DNA from: Actinomycetota bacterium
Lineage (GTDB): Bacteria; Actinomycetota; Thermoleophilia; Solirubrobacterales; 70-9
Length of the DNA stretch: 5,356 bases
Assembly: GCA_005884305.1 (NCBI GenBank)
Contig: VAYL01000175.1
Location: forward strand, 1-5,356
Direction of reading: 5' to 3'
Both the position numbers and the translations under genes were made by a program. The notes below the pieces were generated by a model. It saw only the letters and a list, made by a program, of their open reading frames with translations, was not told the origin of the DNA and did no database searches. Below are positions 1-5,356 of this stretch, one piece after another (position 1 is the stretch's first letter; the number at the start of each line of letters is the position of its first letter).

Positions 1-2023
1 TCGCCACCTTGATCATCGGGTTGATCGCCGGGCCGGCCGTGTCCTTGTAGGGGTCACCGACCGTATCGCCGGTGACCGCCGCGGCGTGGGCCTCGGAGCC
101 CTTGCCGCCGTACGCGCCGTCCTCGATCAATTTCTTCGCGTTGTCCCAGGCGCCGCCGCCCGCCGTCATAGAAATCGCCATGAACAGCCCCACGACGATC
201 ACCCCGATCAACAGGCCGCCCAGCGCCTCGGCGCTGATCAACCCGACGACTAGCGGGACCACGATCGCGATTAGCGACGGCGCGATCATCTCGCGCTGCG
301 CCGCCGCCGTCACGATCCGCACCGTGCCGCCGTACTCGGGCTGCTCGGTGCCCTCCATGATCCCCGGCTTCTCCCGGAACTGGCGGCGCACCTCCTCCAC
401 CACGCCGCCGCCGGCGCGGCCGACGGCCTCGATCGCGAGCGCGGCGAACAGGTAGACCATCAACCCGCCGATCAAGAGGCCGATCAGGACGGGCGGCGAG
501 CTCAGGTCGAAGTTGAGCACGTGACCGGCGCCCGCCTCGGTCTGGAGCTCCTGCCGGAACGCGGTGAACAGAACGAGCGCTGCGAGGGCCGCGGAGCCGA
601 TCGCGTACCCCTTGGTGACCGCCTTGGTCGTGTTGCCTACGGCGTCGAGCGGGTCGGTGACGTTGCGGACGTCCTCCGGCAGGTCGGCCATCTCGGCGAT
701 CCCACCGGCGTTGTCGGTGATCGGCCCGAACGCGTCGAGCGCGACGATCAGCCCGGTGAGTGAGAGCTGGGCCATCACCGCGACCCCGATCCCGTAGATG
801 CCCGCGAGCTGGTTCGCACCCAGGATCGCCATCGCGATAAGGAGCGCCGGAGCCGCGGTCGACTGAAGGCCCTGCGCGAGCCCCTGGATGATGTTGGTCG
901 CGTGGCCCGTGATCGACGCGCGGCTGATCGTCTTGACCGGGCGGAAGCGGGTCGACGTGTAGTAGTCGGTGATGATGAACAGGCCGGCGGTGACGGCGAC
1001 GCCAATCACCGCGCACAGCCAAAGCTCGGTGACGGTGGGAACGTTGTTCAGGTTCGCCGCCTTGAAGGTGATGTTGTCCATCAACCATTTGGTGATCGGG
1101 TAGAAGGCGGCGATCGAGAGGATCCCCGAGACCGCCAGGCCCCGGTAGAGCGCGCCCTCGACCTTGTCGCCTCGCGTGCGCACCGAGAGCGCGCCGATGA
1201 TCGAGGCGATGATCGCCACGCCGCCGATGACGAGCGGATACATCGCGACCTCGCGGGACTCGGCGAACGTCAGGACGCCAAGCAGCATCACCGCCACGGA
1301 CGTCACGGCGTAGGTCTCGAAGAGGTCGGCCGCCATTCCCGCGCAGTCACCGACGTTGTCGCCGACGTTGTCGGCGATCACGGCCGGGTTGCGCGGGTCG
1401 TCCTCCGGGATACCGGCCTCCACCTTCCCCACGAGATCCGCCCCCACGTCGGCCGCCTTGGTGAAGATCCCTCCCCCGAGGCGCGCAAATACCGAGATCA
1501 GCGAGCCGCCGAATCCCAGCCCGACCAGCGCGTCGACCGCCTCCTTGTCGGTCTGCCCCGTGATCAGCAGGATCCCGAAGTACCCGGCAACGCCCAGGAG
1601 CGCGAGGCCGACCACCAGCAGCCCGGTGACGGAACCGCCCTTGAACGCGACGTCCAGCGCCGGCGGCACTCCGCCCCGCGCCGCTTCCGCGACCCGGGAG
1701 TTCGCCCGCACCGAGAGGTTCATGCCGATGAACCCGGCCGACCCGGAGAGCGCCCCGCCGATGACGAACCCAATCGCCGTGTCCAGGTTCCGCAAGATGA
1801 TGAGCAGAACGGCCAGGACGATCGCAACCCCCGCGATGATCGTGTACTGCCGCGTGAGGTACGCCTTCGCGCCCTCCTGGACCGCGCCCGAGATCTCCTG
1901 CATCCGCTCGTTGCCGGGCGAGCGCGTGAGCAGCCGGCGCGTGATGACGGCGCCGTAAACGACGGCTGCGGCGGCGCACGCCAGCGCGATAACGACGCCG
2001 TAATCGGTCAGGAACTTGGTCAA
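1..2023 (-). CDS. hppA: K+-independent proton-pumping membrane pyrophosphatase (3' end off the left edge)
   Basis: Integral-membrane pyrophosphatase that hydrolyses cytoplasmic PPi and pumps H+ across the membrane. I translated the frame by eye: 674 codons without a stop, running off the left edge. Visible family motifs are the [16 protein letters not shown] segment (residues 187-202), the Mg-PPi binding DNVGDNVGD cluster (Asp218, Asp222, Asp226), ITDNAGGI around Asp437, [10 protein letters not shown] at 463-472, WDNAKK at 626-631 and [22 protein letters not shown] at about 640-661. Lys467 and Thr470 in GNTTKAVT are the signature of the K+-independent H+-pumping subfamily; K+-dependent enzymes have Ala at the Lys467 position. 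Many hydrophobic segments fit the roughly 16-helix fold. The start must be TTG at 2023, because an in-frame TAA lies two codons upstream and GGAGGA sits 7 nt away. Probably only about 20-40 C-terminal residues are missing. The gene follows the 143-residue ORF after 113 nt, so it is co-transcribed or has its own promoter. Confidence 0.97.
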   Translation of the reverse strand, partial: MTKFLTDYGVVIALACAAAAVVYGAVITRRLLTRSPGNERMQEISGAVQEGAKAYLTRQYTIIAGVAIVLAVLLIILRNLDTAIGFVIGGALSGSAGFIGMNLSVRANSRVAEAARGGVPPALDVAFKGGSVTGLLVVGLALLGVAGYFGILLITGQTDKEAVDALVGLGFGGSLISVFARLGGGIFTKAADVGADLVGKVEAGIPEDDPRNPAVIADNVGDNVGDCAGMAADLFETYAVTSVAVMLLGVLTFAESREVAMYPLVIGGVAIIASIIGALSVRTRGDKVEGALYRGLAVSGILSIAAFYPITKWLMDNITFKAANLNNVPTVTELWLCAVIGVAVTAGLFIITDYYTSTRFRPVKTISRASITGHATNIIQGLAQGLQSTAAPALLIAMAILGANQLAGIYGIGVAVMAQLSLTGLIVALDAFGPITDNAGGIAEMADLPEDVRNVTDPLDAVGNTTKAVTKGYAIGSAALAALVLFTAFRQELQTEAGAGHVLNFDLSSPPVLIGLLIGGLMVYLFAALAIEAVGRAGGGVVEEVRRQFREKPGIMEGTEQPEYGGTVRIVTAAAQREMIAPSLIAIVVPLVVGLISAEALGGLLIGVIVVGLFMAISMTAGGGAWDNAKKLIEDGAYGGKGSEAHAAAVTGDTVGDPYKDTAGPAINPMIKVA

Positions 2024-2030
2024 GTGTTAG

Positions 2031-2036
2031 TCCTCC
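2031..2036 (-). promoter_or_regulatory. Ribosome binding site of hppA
   Basis: On the minus strand the sequence reads GGAGGA, then a 7-nt spacer (CTAACAC), then TTG. The near-consensus Shine-Dalgarno at good spacing, together with the in-frame TAA inside the spacer, fixes the TTG as the hppA start. It also rules out an N-terminal extension. Confidence 0.85.
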
Positions 2037-2055
2037 GGTGGTCGGGGGGTGAGGG

Positions 2056-2077
2056 GGCGGCCATCCCAGGGGCCGCC
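2056..2077 (-). other. GC hairpin in the hppA leader
   Basis: A perfect inverted repeat: minus strand GGCGGCC, an 8-nt loop CCTGGGAT, then GGCCGCC. It lies 33 nt before the hppA TTG, within the 113-nt gap 2024-2136. No T-run follows (the next bases are C-rich), so it is not a classical intrinsic terminator. It could be an mRNA leader stem, a weak attenuator, or chance in GC-rich DNA. A TANNNT-type hexamer (TATGCT, 2089-2094) lies just upstream on the same strand, but I find no matching -35, so a promoter is not supported. The rest of the gap shows nothing else I recognise. Confidence 0.35.
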
Positions 2078-2136
2078 GAAGCGCGGGGAGCATAGTGGAC
2101 CTGGGGCTGGAAACTCCCGCCAAGGCCCTCGTCAGG

Positions 2137-2568
2137 CTACGTTCCGGGCGGCGTCCACAGCTTGGAGGGGCCACGGCTCTGAGCGCCGCCGGACGGCGGT
2201 TGCTGCGCCGGCGGTTCCGGCTCTCCGCCGCCCTCTGGCCCTGGCTCGCCCGCCGCCCCCGCCTCCTTGGCGTAGAGCATCTGGACCTCCGCAAGCGCGC
2301 TCCGCACCTGCGCCGCCGGCTCCGAGTCGAGGAGCCCGATCACGGCCCGAACGGCCTCAATGCCGACCCGTGCCTGCTCCAGATCGCGTTCGTCCTCCTT
2401 CGCGATCCGCCGGGCGGACAGATTGAGCACGCTGACGACGCTTTCCAGCAGCAGATCCTGGACGCGAACCTTGCGCAGCTGCTCCTCGAGCTGCTCGCGC
2501 ATCTCGTCCTGCGTGGGCTGGCGCGCCTCCTCCCCGCCGGGCTGCTGCTGACCCTCCTCCGTGTTCAC
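2137..2568 (-). CDS. Conserved hypothetical, small acidic helical protein (possibly DUF1844-like)
   Basis: A 143-residue protein of unknown function. Residues 1-22 are polar and rich in Gln and Glu. Residues 23-102 form a predicted helical core (EQLRKVRVQDLLLESVVSVLN, then DLEQARVGIEAVRAVIGLL, then a third helix ending in QMLYAKEA). Residues 103-137 are a Gly/Pro/Glu/Gln-rich, probably disordered tail ending in KLWTPPGT. There is no signal peptide, membrane segment or Cys. The core order, a hydrophobic helix, then D-L-x-x-A-x-x-x-I-x-x-x-x-x-x-I-x-L-L, then a last helix with L-x-x-x-Q-x-x-Y, recalls DUF1844 proteins, but this is a memory-based resemblance. I chose the GTG at 2568 because it overlaps the upstream TGA (GTGA) and has an AGGGGGTG ribosome binding site; an ATG at residue 23 is possible but has no such support. 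It is the last gene of the tight cluster, ahead of hppA. Confidence 0.8.
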   Translation of the reverse strand: MNTEEGQQQPGGEEARQPTQDEMREQLEEQLRKVRVQDLLLESVVSVLNLSARRIAKEDERDLEQARVGIEAVRAVIGLLDSEPAAQVRSALAEVQMLYAKEAGAAGEPGPEGGGEPEPPAQQPPSGGAQSRGPSKLWTPPGT

Positions 2569-3737
2569 GCTGTCGACACCCCCTCGGGTATGTAGGTACG
2601 TTGTGTCTCGGCTACCGATTCGCGGTAGATGTCCTCTACTCGCGCGCCTCCGGCGGTAGCAGCGTACGCGCGCTGGGCGCCGTTTGCCTCGGGGATGGCC
2701 ACGTCGATCCCCATCAGCTTCCGTGCGGGAGCGGTCCACTCGACCAGCTGCTCGACCGCCGCCCGCGTGGGGATCTCCTCGCGCAGTTCGAAGTCGATCA
2801 TCCGCCCGTCCATGCCATGCCGGATCGCCCGCCACAGGTTCTCCTCGATCTGCCGCTGACGGAGCGGCTCGGGCAGGCCGCCGTCGTCGTAGTCCAGCGC
2901 GGACTGGGCGATGCACGCCGCGATCAGCCCGGCAAGCGCAAACGACTCGCTTCCGCGCGACTGCGCGTCGCAGATCCGCAGCTCGACGGTCCCGAACGCG
3001 TGGTGGGGCCGCACGCTCCACCACAGCTGCGTCGCCTCGACAATCGAGTCCGTTCGCACCAGGAGATCGACGAAATCTGCATAGGTCGCCCAGTCGCCGA
3101 ACGGCTCGTGGACACCGCAGCGCGGAAACGTGCGGGTGAAGATCTCGGTCCGCACCGAGTGGAGCCCAGTCTCCTGCCCATCGAGGAACGGAGAGTTCGC
3201 GGACAGCGCGAGCAGCTCGGGCAGGACGCCCCGCAGGTGATCGCAAACCGCGACCGCGCGATCCGCGTCGCGCACACCGACGTGGACGTGGAGGCTCCAC
3301 GTGTTGTTGCGCTGGGCGACCCAGCGGAGCTCCTGGCGCAGGCGCTGGTAGTGCGCCGTGTCAATGATCTTCTGGTCCAGGTAGCTGGCCCAGGGGTGGG
3401 TGCCGGTGGCCGCGAGCTGGATGCCGAGCTCGTGCGCGGTCGCGAAGAGGCGCGCCCGGTGCTCCCGCTGACGCTCCATCGCTTCTGCGAACGTCTGCGA
3501 CTTGCCCGAGCGAATCTCGATTTCCGAGGAGATGAGCTCGCCCGCAACCGAGTCAGTGAGCACCTCGTCCGCCTTGCACGCGGCGTAGAGCTCCTCGAAG
3601 CGGTGCACCAAATCGAGCGTCTCGGGGTCGATCAGGGCGAACTCCTCCTCAAGGCCGATCGTGAAATCGATGGAGGCAGCGAAGAGCTGGCGGGCCTGGT
3701 CGAGATCCAGGTACGAATCGTCCTGGGTCGCGGTCAT
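2565..3737 (-). CDS. Glutamate-cysteine ligase family (GCS2/YbdK-type) carboxylate-amine ligase
   Basis: A 390-residue cytoplasmic ATP-dependent ligase of the GCS2 family, which joins an amine to the gamma-carboxylate of glutamate; in the best known members this makes gamma-glutamylcysteine. Motifs seen: GLEEEF at 28-33 (acidic metal/ATP site), SEIEI at 71-75, GTHPWA at 112-117, HVHVG at 150-154, LSANSPFLDG at 178-187, RTEIF at 196-200 and VELRICDAQS at 251-260. Length and motif order match the YbdK-type group (about 370-390 aa). The ATG at 3737 lies 5 nt after the rex stop and just before the first conserved block; the upstream ribosome binding site is weak (GTAGAG), so translation probably depends on coupling to rex. 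The frame stays open upstream through rex, so automatic callers could over-extend it. The true substrate is uncertain: YbdK-type enzymes are often only weak gamma-glutamylcysteine synthetases, and many actinobacteria use mycothiol. A role in thiol or ergothioneine supply is therefore inference. Confidence 0.9.
   Translation of the reverse strand: MTATQDDSYLDLDQARQLFAASIDFTIGLEEEFALIDPETLDLVHRFEELYAACKADEVLTDSVAGELISSEIEIRSGKSQTFAEAMERQREHRARLFATAHELGIQLAATGTHPWASYLDQKIIDTAHYQRLRQELRWVAQRNNTWSLHVHVGVRDADRAVAVCDHLRGVLPELLALSANSPFLDGQETGLHSVRTEIFTRTFPRCGVHEPFGDWATYADFVDLLVRTDSIVEATQLWWSVRPHHAFGTVELRICDAQSRGSESFALAGLIAACIAQSALDYDDGGLPEPLRQRQIEENLWRAIRHGMDGRMIDFELREEIPTRAAVEQLVEWTAPARKLMGIDVAIPEANGAQRAYAATAGGARVEDIYRESVAETQRTYIPEGVSTA
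2577..2585 (-). promoter_or_regulatory. Ribosome binding site of the 143-residue ORF
   Basis: Minus strand GAGGGGGTG lies 8 nt upstream of the GTG start, inside the last codons of the ligase gene. It is purine-rich and fits a Shine-Dalgarno. It supports the GTG that overlaps the preceding stop as the true initiation site. Confidence 0.55.
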
Positions 3738-3742
3738 GCGCT

Positions 3743-4414
3743 CTACGTCAGATAGAAGTACAGCGCGTAGAGGAGATCGACGGCCGGGCTTGAGGTGTGG
3801 ACGGTCACGTCCGGGGGCACCTGAAGGAGCTGCTCGGAGTAGTTGAAGATGATCTTCACGCCGGCGTCCACGAGCCGGTCGGCCACGTCCTGGGCCGCCC
3901 CGGACGGCACGGCGAGCACGCCGACGACCACGTCCTGCTCGTCGACCACCGTCGGCAGGTCGGCGACGTCGTGTACCTCCACCTCGCCGAAGTTGCGGCC
4001 GACCAGCTTCGGCTCGACGTCGAAGATCGCGACGATCTGGAAGCCGTGGTCGGCGAAGATGTCGGAGCTCGCGATCGCCTGGCCCAGGTTTCCGGCGCCG
4101 AACAGCACGATGTTGTGCTGGCCGGAGCTCCGCAGGATCCGGCGGATCTCCTCCACCAGGGAATCCACCCGGTAGCCCACTCCACGCTTGCCGAACTTGC
4201 CGAAGCCGGACAGGTCGCGCCGGATCTGGGTCGAGTTGATGTGCGTGTACTCGGCCAGCTCCTGGGACGAAATGGTGTCCTTGCCCATCTTGCGCGCCTG
4301 GATGAGGACCTGGAGATAACGGGAGAGCCTGGCCGCGACGCCGAGCGACAACCGGTCGCCGTCGCCCAGCGACAGCTCGCCCGCGGTGCGATCCGCGACG
4401 ACGTCCTCGCTCAT
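3743..4414 (-). CDS. rex: Redox-sensing transcriptional repressor Rex
   Basis: A 223-residue cytoplasmic DNA-binding repressor that senses the NADH/NAD+ ratio; NADH binding releases it from operators of respiratory and fermentative genes. Domains: an N-terminal winged helix (about 25-85) with ISSQELAE (48-55), the recognition region IRRDLSGFGKFGKRGVGY (64-81), then a Rossmann domain with FGAGNLGQA (105-113) and an acidic residue after strand 2 (FDVEP, Asp132). A C-terminal helix (about 210-222) should form the domain-swapped dimer. Where I expect a segment like NFAP in well-known Rex proteins, this one has FNYSEQLL (190-197) and ends ALYFYLT, so it belongs to a divergent branch. The ATG at 4414 overlaps the upstream TGA (ATGA) and has AGGAG 5 nt away. 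Length is normal for the family. No Rex-type operator is visible in the window, so its targets and any autoregulation lie elsewhere. Confidence 0.95.
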   Translation of the reverse strand: MSEDVVADRTAGELSLGDGDRLSLGVAARLSRYLQVLIQARKMGKDTISSQELAEYTHINSTQIRRDLSGFGKFGKRGVGYRVDSLVEEIRRILRSSGQHNIVLFGAGNLGQAIASSDIFADHGFQIVAIFDVEPKLVGRNFGEVEVHDVADLPTVVDEQDVVVGVLAVPSGAAQDVADRLVDAGVKIIFNYSEQLLQVPPDVTVHTSSPAVDLLYALYFYLT

Positions 4415-4704
4415 CCAAGCTCCTGCGTAGCGTGATCGGTCATGTCCCGGACAGTACCGGTCCCAGGACTGGGGAGGGCATCGAGGAGCGTCGTCGCGTC
4501 CAGGTAGAGCTCTGCCACCTGCTCGCCGTCCACCTCCACGACGGGGATGCGCTCCAGGTACCGCGCGTGGAGCTCGGCGTCGCCCTCGATGTCGACCTCG
4601 CGCAGCTCGAACCGGTTATCGGAGTCGCGCAGCGCGAGGATCACGTCGCGCGCCTCGTCGCACAAATGGCATCCCGGCCGGGTGTAGAGCGTCACGACCG
4701 TCAA
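4411..4704 (-). CDS. Glutaredoxin-like (thioredoxin-fold) protein
   Basis: A 97-residue thioredoxin-fold protein, probably a cytoplasmic thiol-disulfide oxidoreductase of the small glutaredoxin-like group (Glrx-like/DUF836 type). It shows the first beta strand VVTLYTRPG, the redox motif Cys12-His-Leu-Cys15 at the start of helix 1, the ELREVDIEGD strand (34-43), the cis-proline loop IPVVEVDG (53-60, Pro54) and a C-terminal helix near LDATTLLDAL. The last 15 or so residues are polar and look like a dispensable tail that overlaps the rex signals. The TTG at 4704 overlaps the tsaD stop as TTGA and has GGACGG 7 nt upstream; a GTG three codons downstream is a weaker alternative. The preferred electron donor or low-molecular-weight thiol cannot be told from sequence. 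Being directly upstream of rex suggests a redox context. Confidence is high for the fold, moderate for the start. Confidence 0.88.
   Translation of the reverse strand: MTVVTLYTRPGCHLCDEARDVILALRDSDNRFELREVDIEGDAELHARYLERIPVVEVDGEQVAELYLDATTLLDALPSPGTGTVRDMTDHATQELG
4420..4424 (-). promoter_or_regulatory. Ribosome binding site of rex
   Basis: Minus strand AGGAG, a 5-nt spacer CTTGG, then ATG. It sits within the last codons of the glutaredoxin-like gene. It selects the ATG at 4414 over the TTG at 4418, which is in the frame of the downstream ligase gene. Confidence 0.75.
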
Positions 4705-5356
4705 GCGGCGGCCGTCCAGTCGAGGTAATCCGGGTACGCAACCGGCTCGAGGAACCGCGCCGCCGAGGCGATCATCGCGGCGTTGTCGGTGCAGAGTTCG
4801 TCCGGAACGAGCTTCAGGCGTAGCTCCCGCTCCTCGCACAGCGCCGCGGTCCGCTCGCGCAGGAGCGCGTTCGCCGCCACGCCGCCCCCAAGCGCCACGG
4901 CCTGCCAATCGCCGGCATCCAGCGCCCGATCGAGCTTGGCGACCAGCTGGCCCACGACCGCAGCCTCATAGCTCGCCGCGATGTCGGCGCGCCGGCGCTC
5001 GAGCTCGCCCTCGCTCAGGTCGCGGATCGTGTACAGAAGCGCCGTCTTCAGGCCGCTAAAGCTGAAGTCCAGCCCCGGATCGCGCGTCATCGCCACCGGG
5101 AACTCGAACGCATCCGCATCGCCGTCCTCGGCCTCGCGCTGGATCGCGGGGCCGCCGGGATATCCGAGCCCAAGCAGGCGCGCTCCCTTGTCGAGCGCCT
5201 CGCCCGCGGCGTCGTCGAGCGTCTGCCCCAGGATCTCGAATCCATCGCGCGAGGTCACTTCCGCCAGGAGCGTGTGCCCGCCGCTCGCGATCAGGCACAG
5301 GAACGGCGGGTCGAGCGGATCGGGCTCCAGGAAGTTCGCGGCCACGTGGCCATGCA
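4701..5356 (-). CDS. tsaD: tRNA N6-adenosine threonylcarbamoyltransferase TsaD (5' end off the right edge)
   Basis: Catalytic subunit (Kae1/TsaD/YgjD family) that, with TsaB and TsaE, transfers the threonylcarbamoyl group from threonylcarbamoyl-AMP to A37 of ANN-decoding tRNAs, forming t6A. The window holds the C-terminal 217 codons; about 110-120 N-terminal residues are missing. The visible part starts at HGHVAANFLEP, where the second His is expected to be a metal ligand of the family HMEGH motif. Further motifs are ASGGHT, GQTLDDAAGEALDKGARLLG, GYPGGP, FSFSGLKTA, GGGVAANALLRE and CTDNAAMIA, all in the expected order for the ASKHA ATPase fold. The frame is intact to TGA. A GTG at 5345 is an internal Val codon, not a start. 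The stop overlaps the start of the glutaredoxin-like gene. In many bacteria tsaD ends a tsaE-tsaB-rimI-tsaD run; those would lie beyond the right edge. Confidence 0.97.
   Translation of the reverse strand, partial: HGHVAANFLEPDPLDPPFLCLIASGGHTLLAEVTSRDGFEILGQTLDDAAGEALDKGARLLGLGYPGGPAIQREAEDGDADAFEFPVAMTRDPGLDFSFSGLKTALLYTIRDLSEGELERRRADIAASYEAAVVGQLVAKLDRALDAGDWQAVALGGGVAANALLRERTAALCEERELRLKLVPDELCTDNAAMIASAARFLEPVAYPDYLDWTAAA

Larger units (their letters stand above)
2137..5356 (-). other. Predicted tightly coupled operon tsaD - grx-like - rex - GCS2 ligase - 143-aa ORF
   Basis: Five same-strand genes with junctions of 4-nt overlap (TTGA, 4701-4704), 4-nt overlap (ATGA, 4411-4414), a 5-nt gap (3738-3742) and 4-nt overlap (GTGA, 2565-2568). 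There is no room for internal terminators. The promoter lies to the right of the window. hppA, 113 nt further on, may be part of the same transcript. Co-transcription is inferred from spacing, not measured. Confidence 0.8.

Noticed and set aside
2089..2094. TATGCT as a -10 promoter element for hppA
   Set aside because: No acceptable -35 hexamer lies 16-18 nt upstream; such a short match is expected by chance.
902..2095. 397-codon open frame on the plus strand opposite hppA
   Set aside because: It is an antisense shadow in GC-rich DNA. Its composition is dominated by Arg, Asp, Gly and Pro with no recognisable domain, while the minus strand encodes a textbook pyrophosphatase.
1347..2294. 315-codon minus-strand frame starting inside the 143-aa ORF and overlapping the hppA N-terminus
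   Set aside because: It is out of frame with both genes and Arg-rich. The hppA frame is uninterrupted, so there is no frameshift to explain.
2561..2579. GTGT...ACAC imperfect palindrome as a Rex operator
   Set aside because: It lies in coding sequence at the ligase/143-aa ORF junction and does not match the TTGTGAA-N4-TTCACAA pattern. It also overlaps the translation start region rather than a promoter.
2601..3755. 384-codon open frame on the plus strand opposite the GCS2 ligase
   Set aside because: It is an antisense shadow of the ligase gene, low in complexity and without motifs. The minus-strand frame has all family motifs in order.
2565..4418. 617-codon minus-strand frame, which would be an N-terminal extension or fusion of the ligase
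   Set aside because: The first 227 codons lie over rex in another frame and are Arg/Gly/Pro-rich without a domain. The ligase family begins right after the ATG at 3737.
1..5356. Mobile element, CRISPR, phage or defence system
   Set aside because: I saw no direct-repeat arrays, transposase, integrase, toxin-antitoxin or nuclease genes, and no tRNA or terminal inverted repeats. The whole window is accounted for by chromosomal housekeeping-type genes.

Overview
The window is GC-rich and densely coded. Every credible gene lies on the minus strand, so transcription runs from right to left. Non-ATG starts (TTG, GTG), stop/start overlaps and the high GC content suggest a high-GC Gram-positive bacterium (Actinomycetota). 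The combination of TsaD, a glutaredoxin-like protein, Rex, a GCS2-type ligase and a K+-independent H+-pyrophosphatase makes me think of the Thermoleophilia (Gaiellales/Solirubrobacterales). That placement is an impression from the protein sequences and has not been tested.

In transcriptional order the genes are as follows. (1) tsaD, the tRNA t6A threonylcarbamoyltransferase subunit, is cut by the right edge and shows its C-terminal 217 residues. (2) A 97-residue glutaredoxin-like protein has a CHLC active site. (3) rex encodes the NADH/NAD+-sensing repressor (223 aa). (4) A 390-residue glutamate-cysteine-ligase-family (GCS2/YbdK-type) carboxylate-amine ligase follows. (5) Next is a 143-residue acidic helical protein of unknown function, distantly reminiscent of DUF1844. 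(6) After a 113-nt gap comes hppA, a proton-pumping membrane pyrophosphatase, cut by the left edge with only its last few tens of residues missing.

Genes 1 to 5 are packed with no intergenic space: three junctions are 4-nt stop/start overlaps (TTGA, ATGA, GTGA) and the fourth has a 5-nt gap. They are almost certainly co-transcribed and translationally coupled. The middle three (thiol-disulfide protein, redox-sensing repressor, gamma-glutamyl-type ligase) form a plausible redox/thiol group between a tRNA-modification gene and an energy-coupling pump. hppA may be read from the same transcript or from a promoter in the 113-nt gap, which holds a perfect 7-bp GC hairpin and a strong ribosome binding site.

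I see no tRNA, rRNA, CRISPR, insertion sequence, integrase or defence-type gene. This looks like ordinary chromosomal housekeeping sequence. The points most worth checking are the redox cluster, the divergent C-terminus of Rex and the uncharacterised 143-residue protein.
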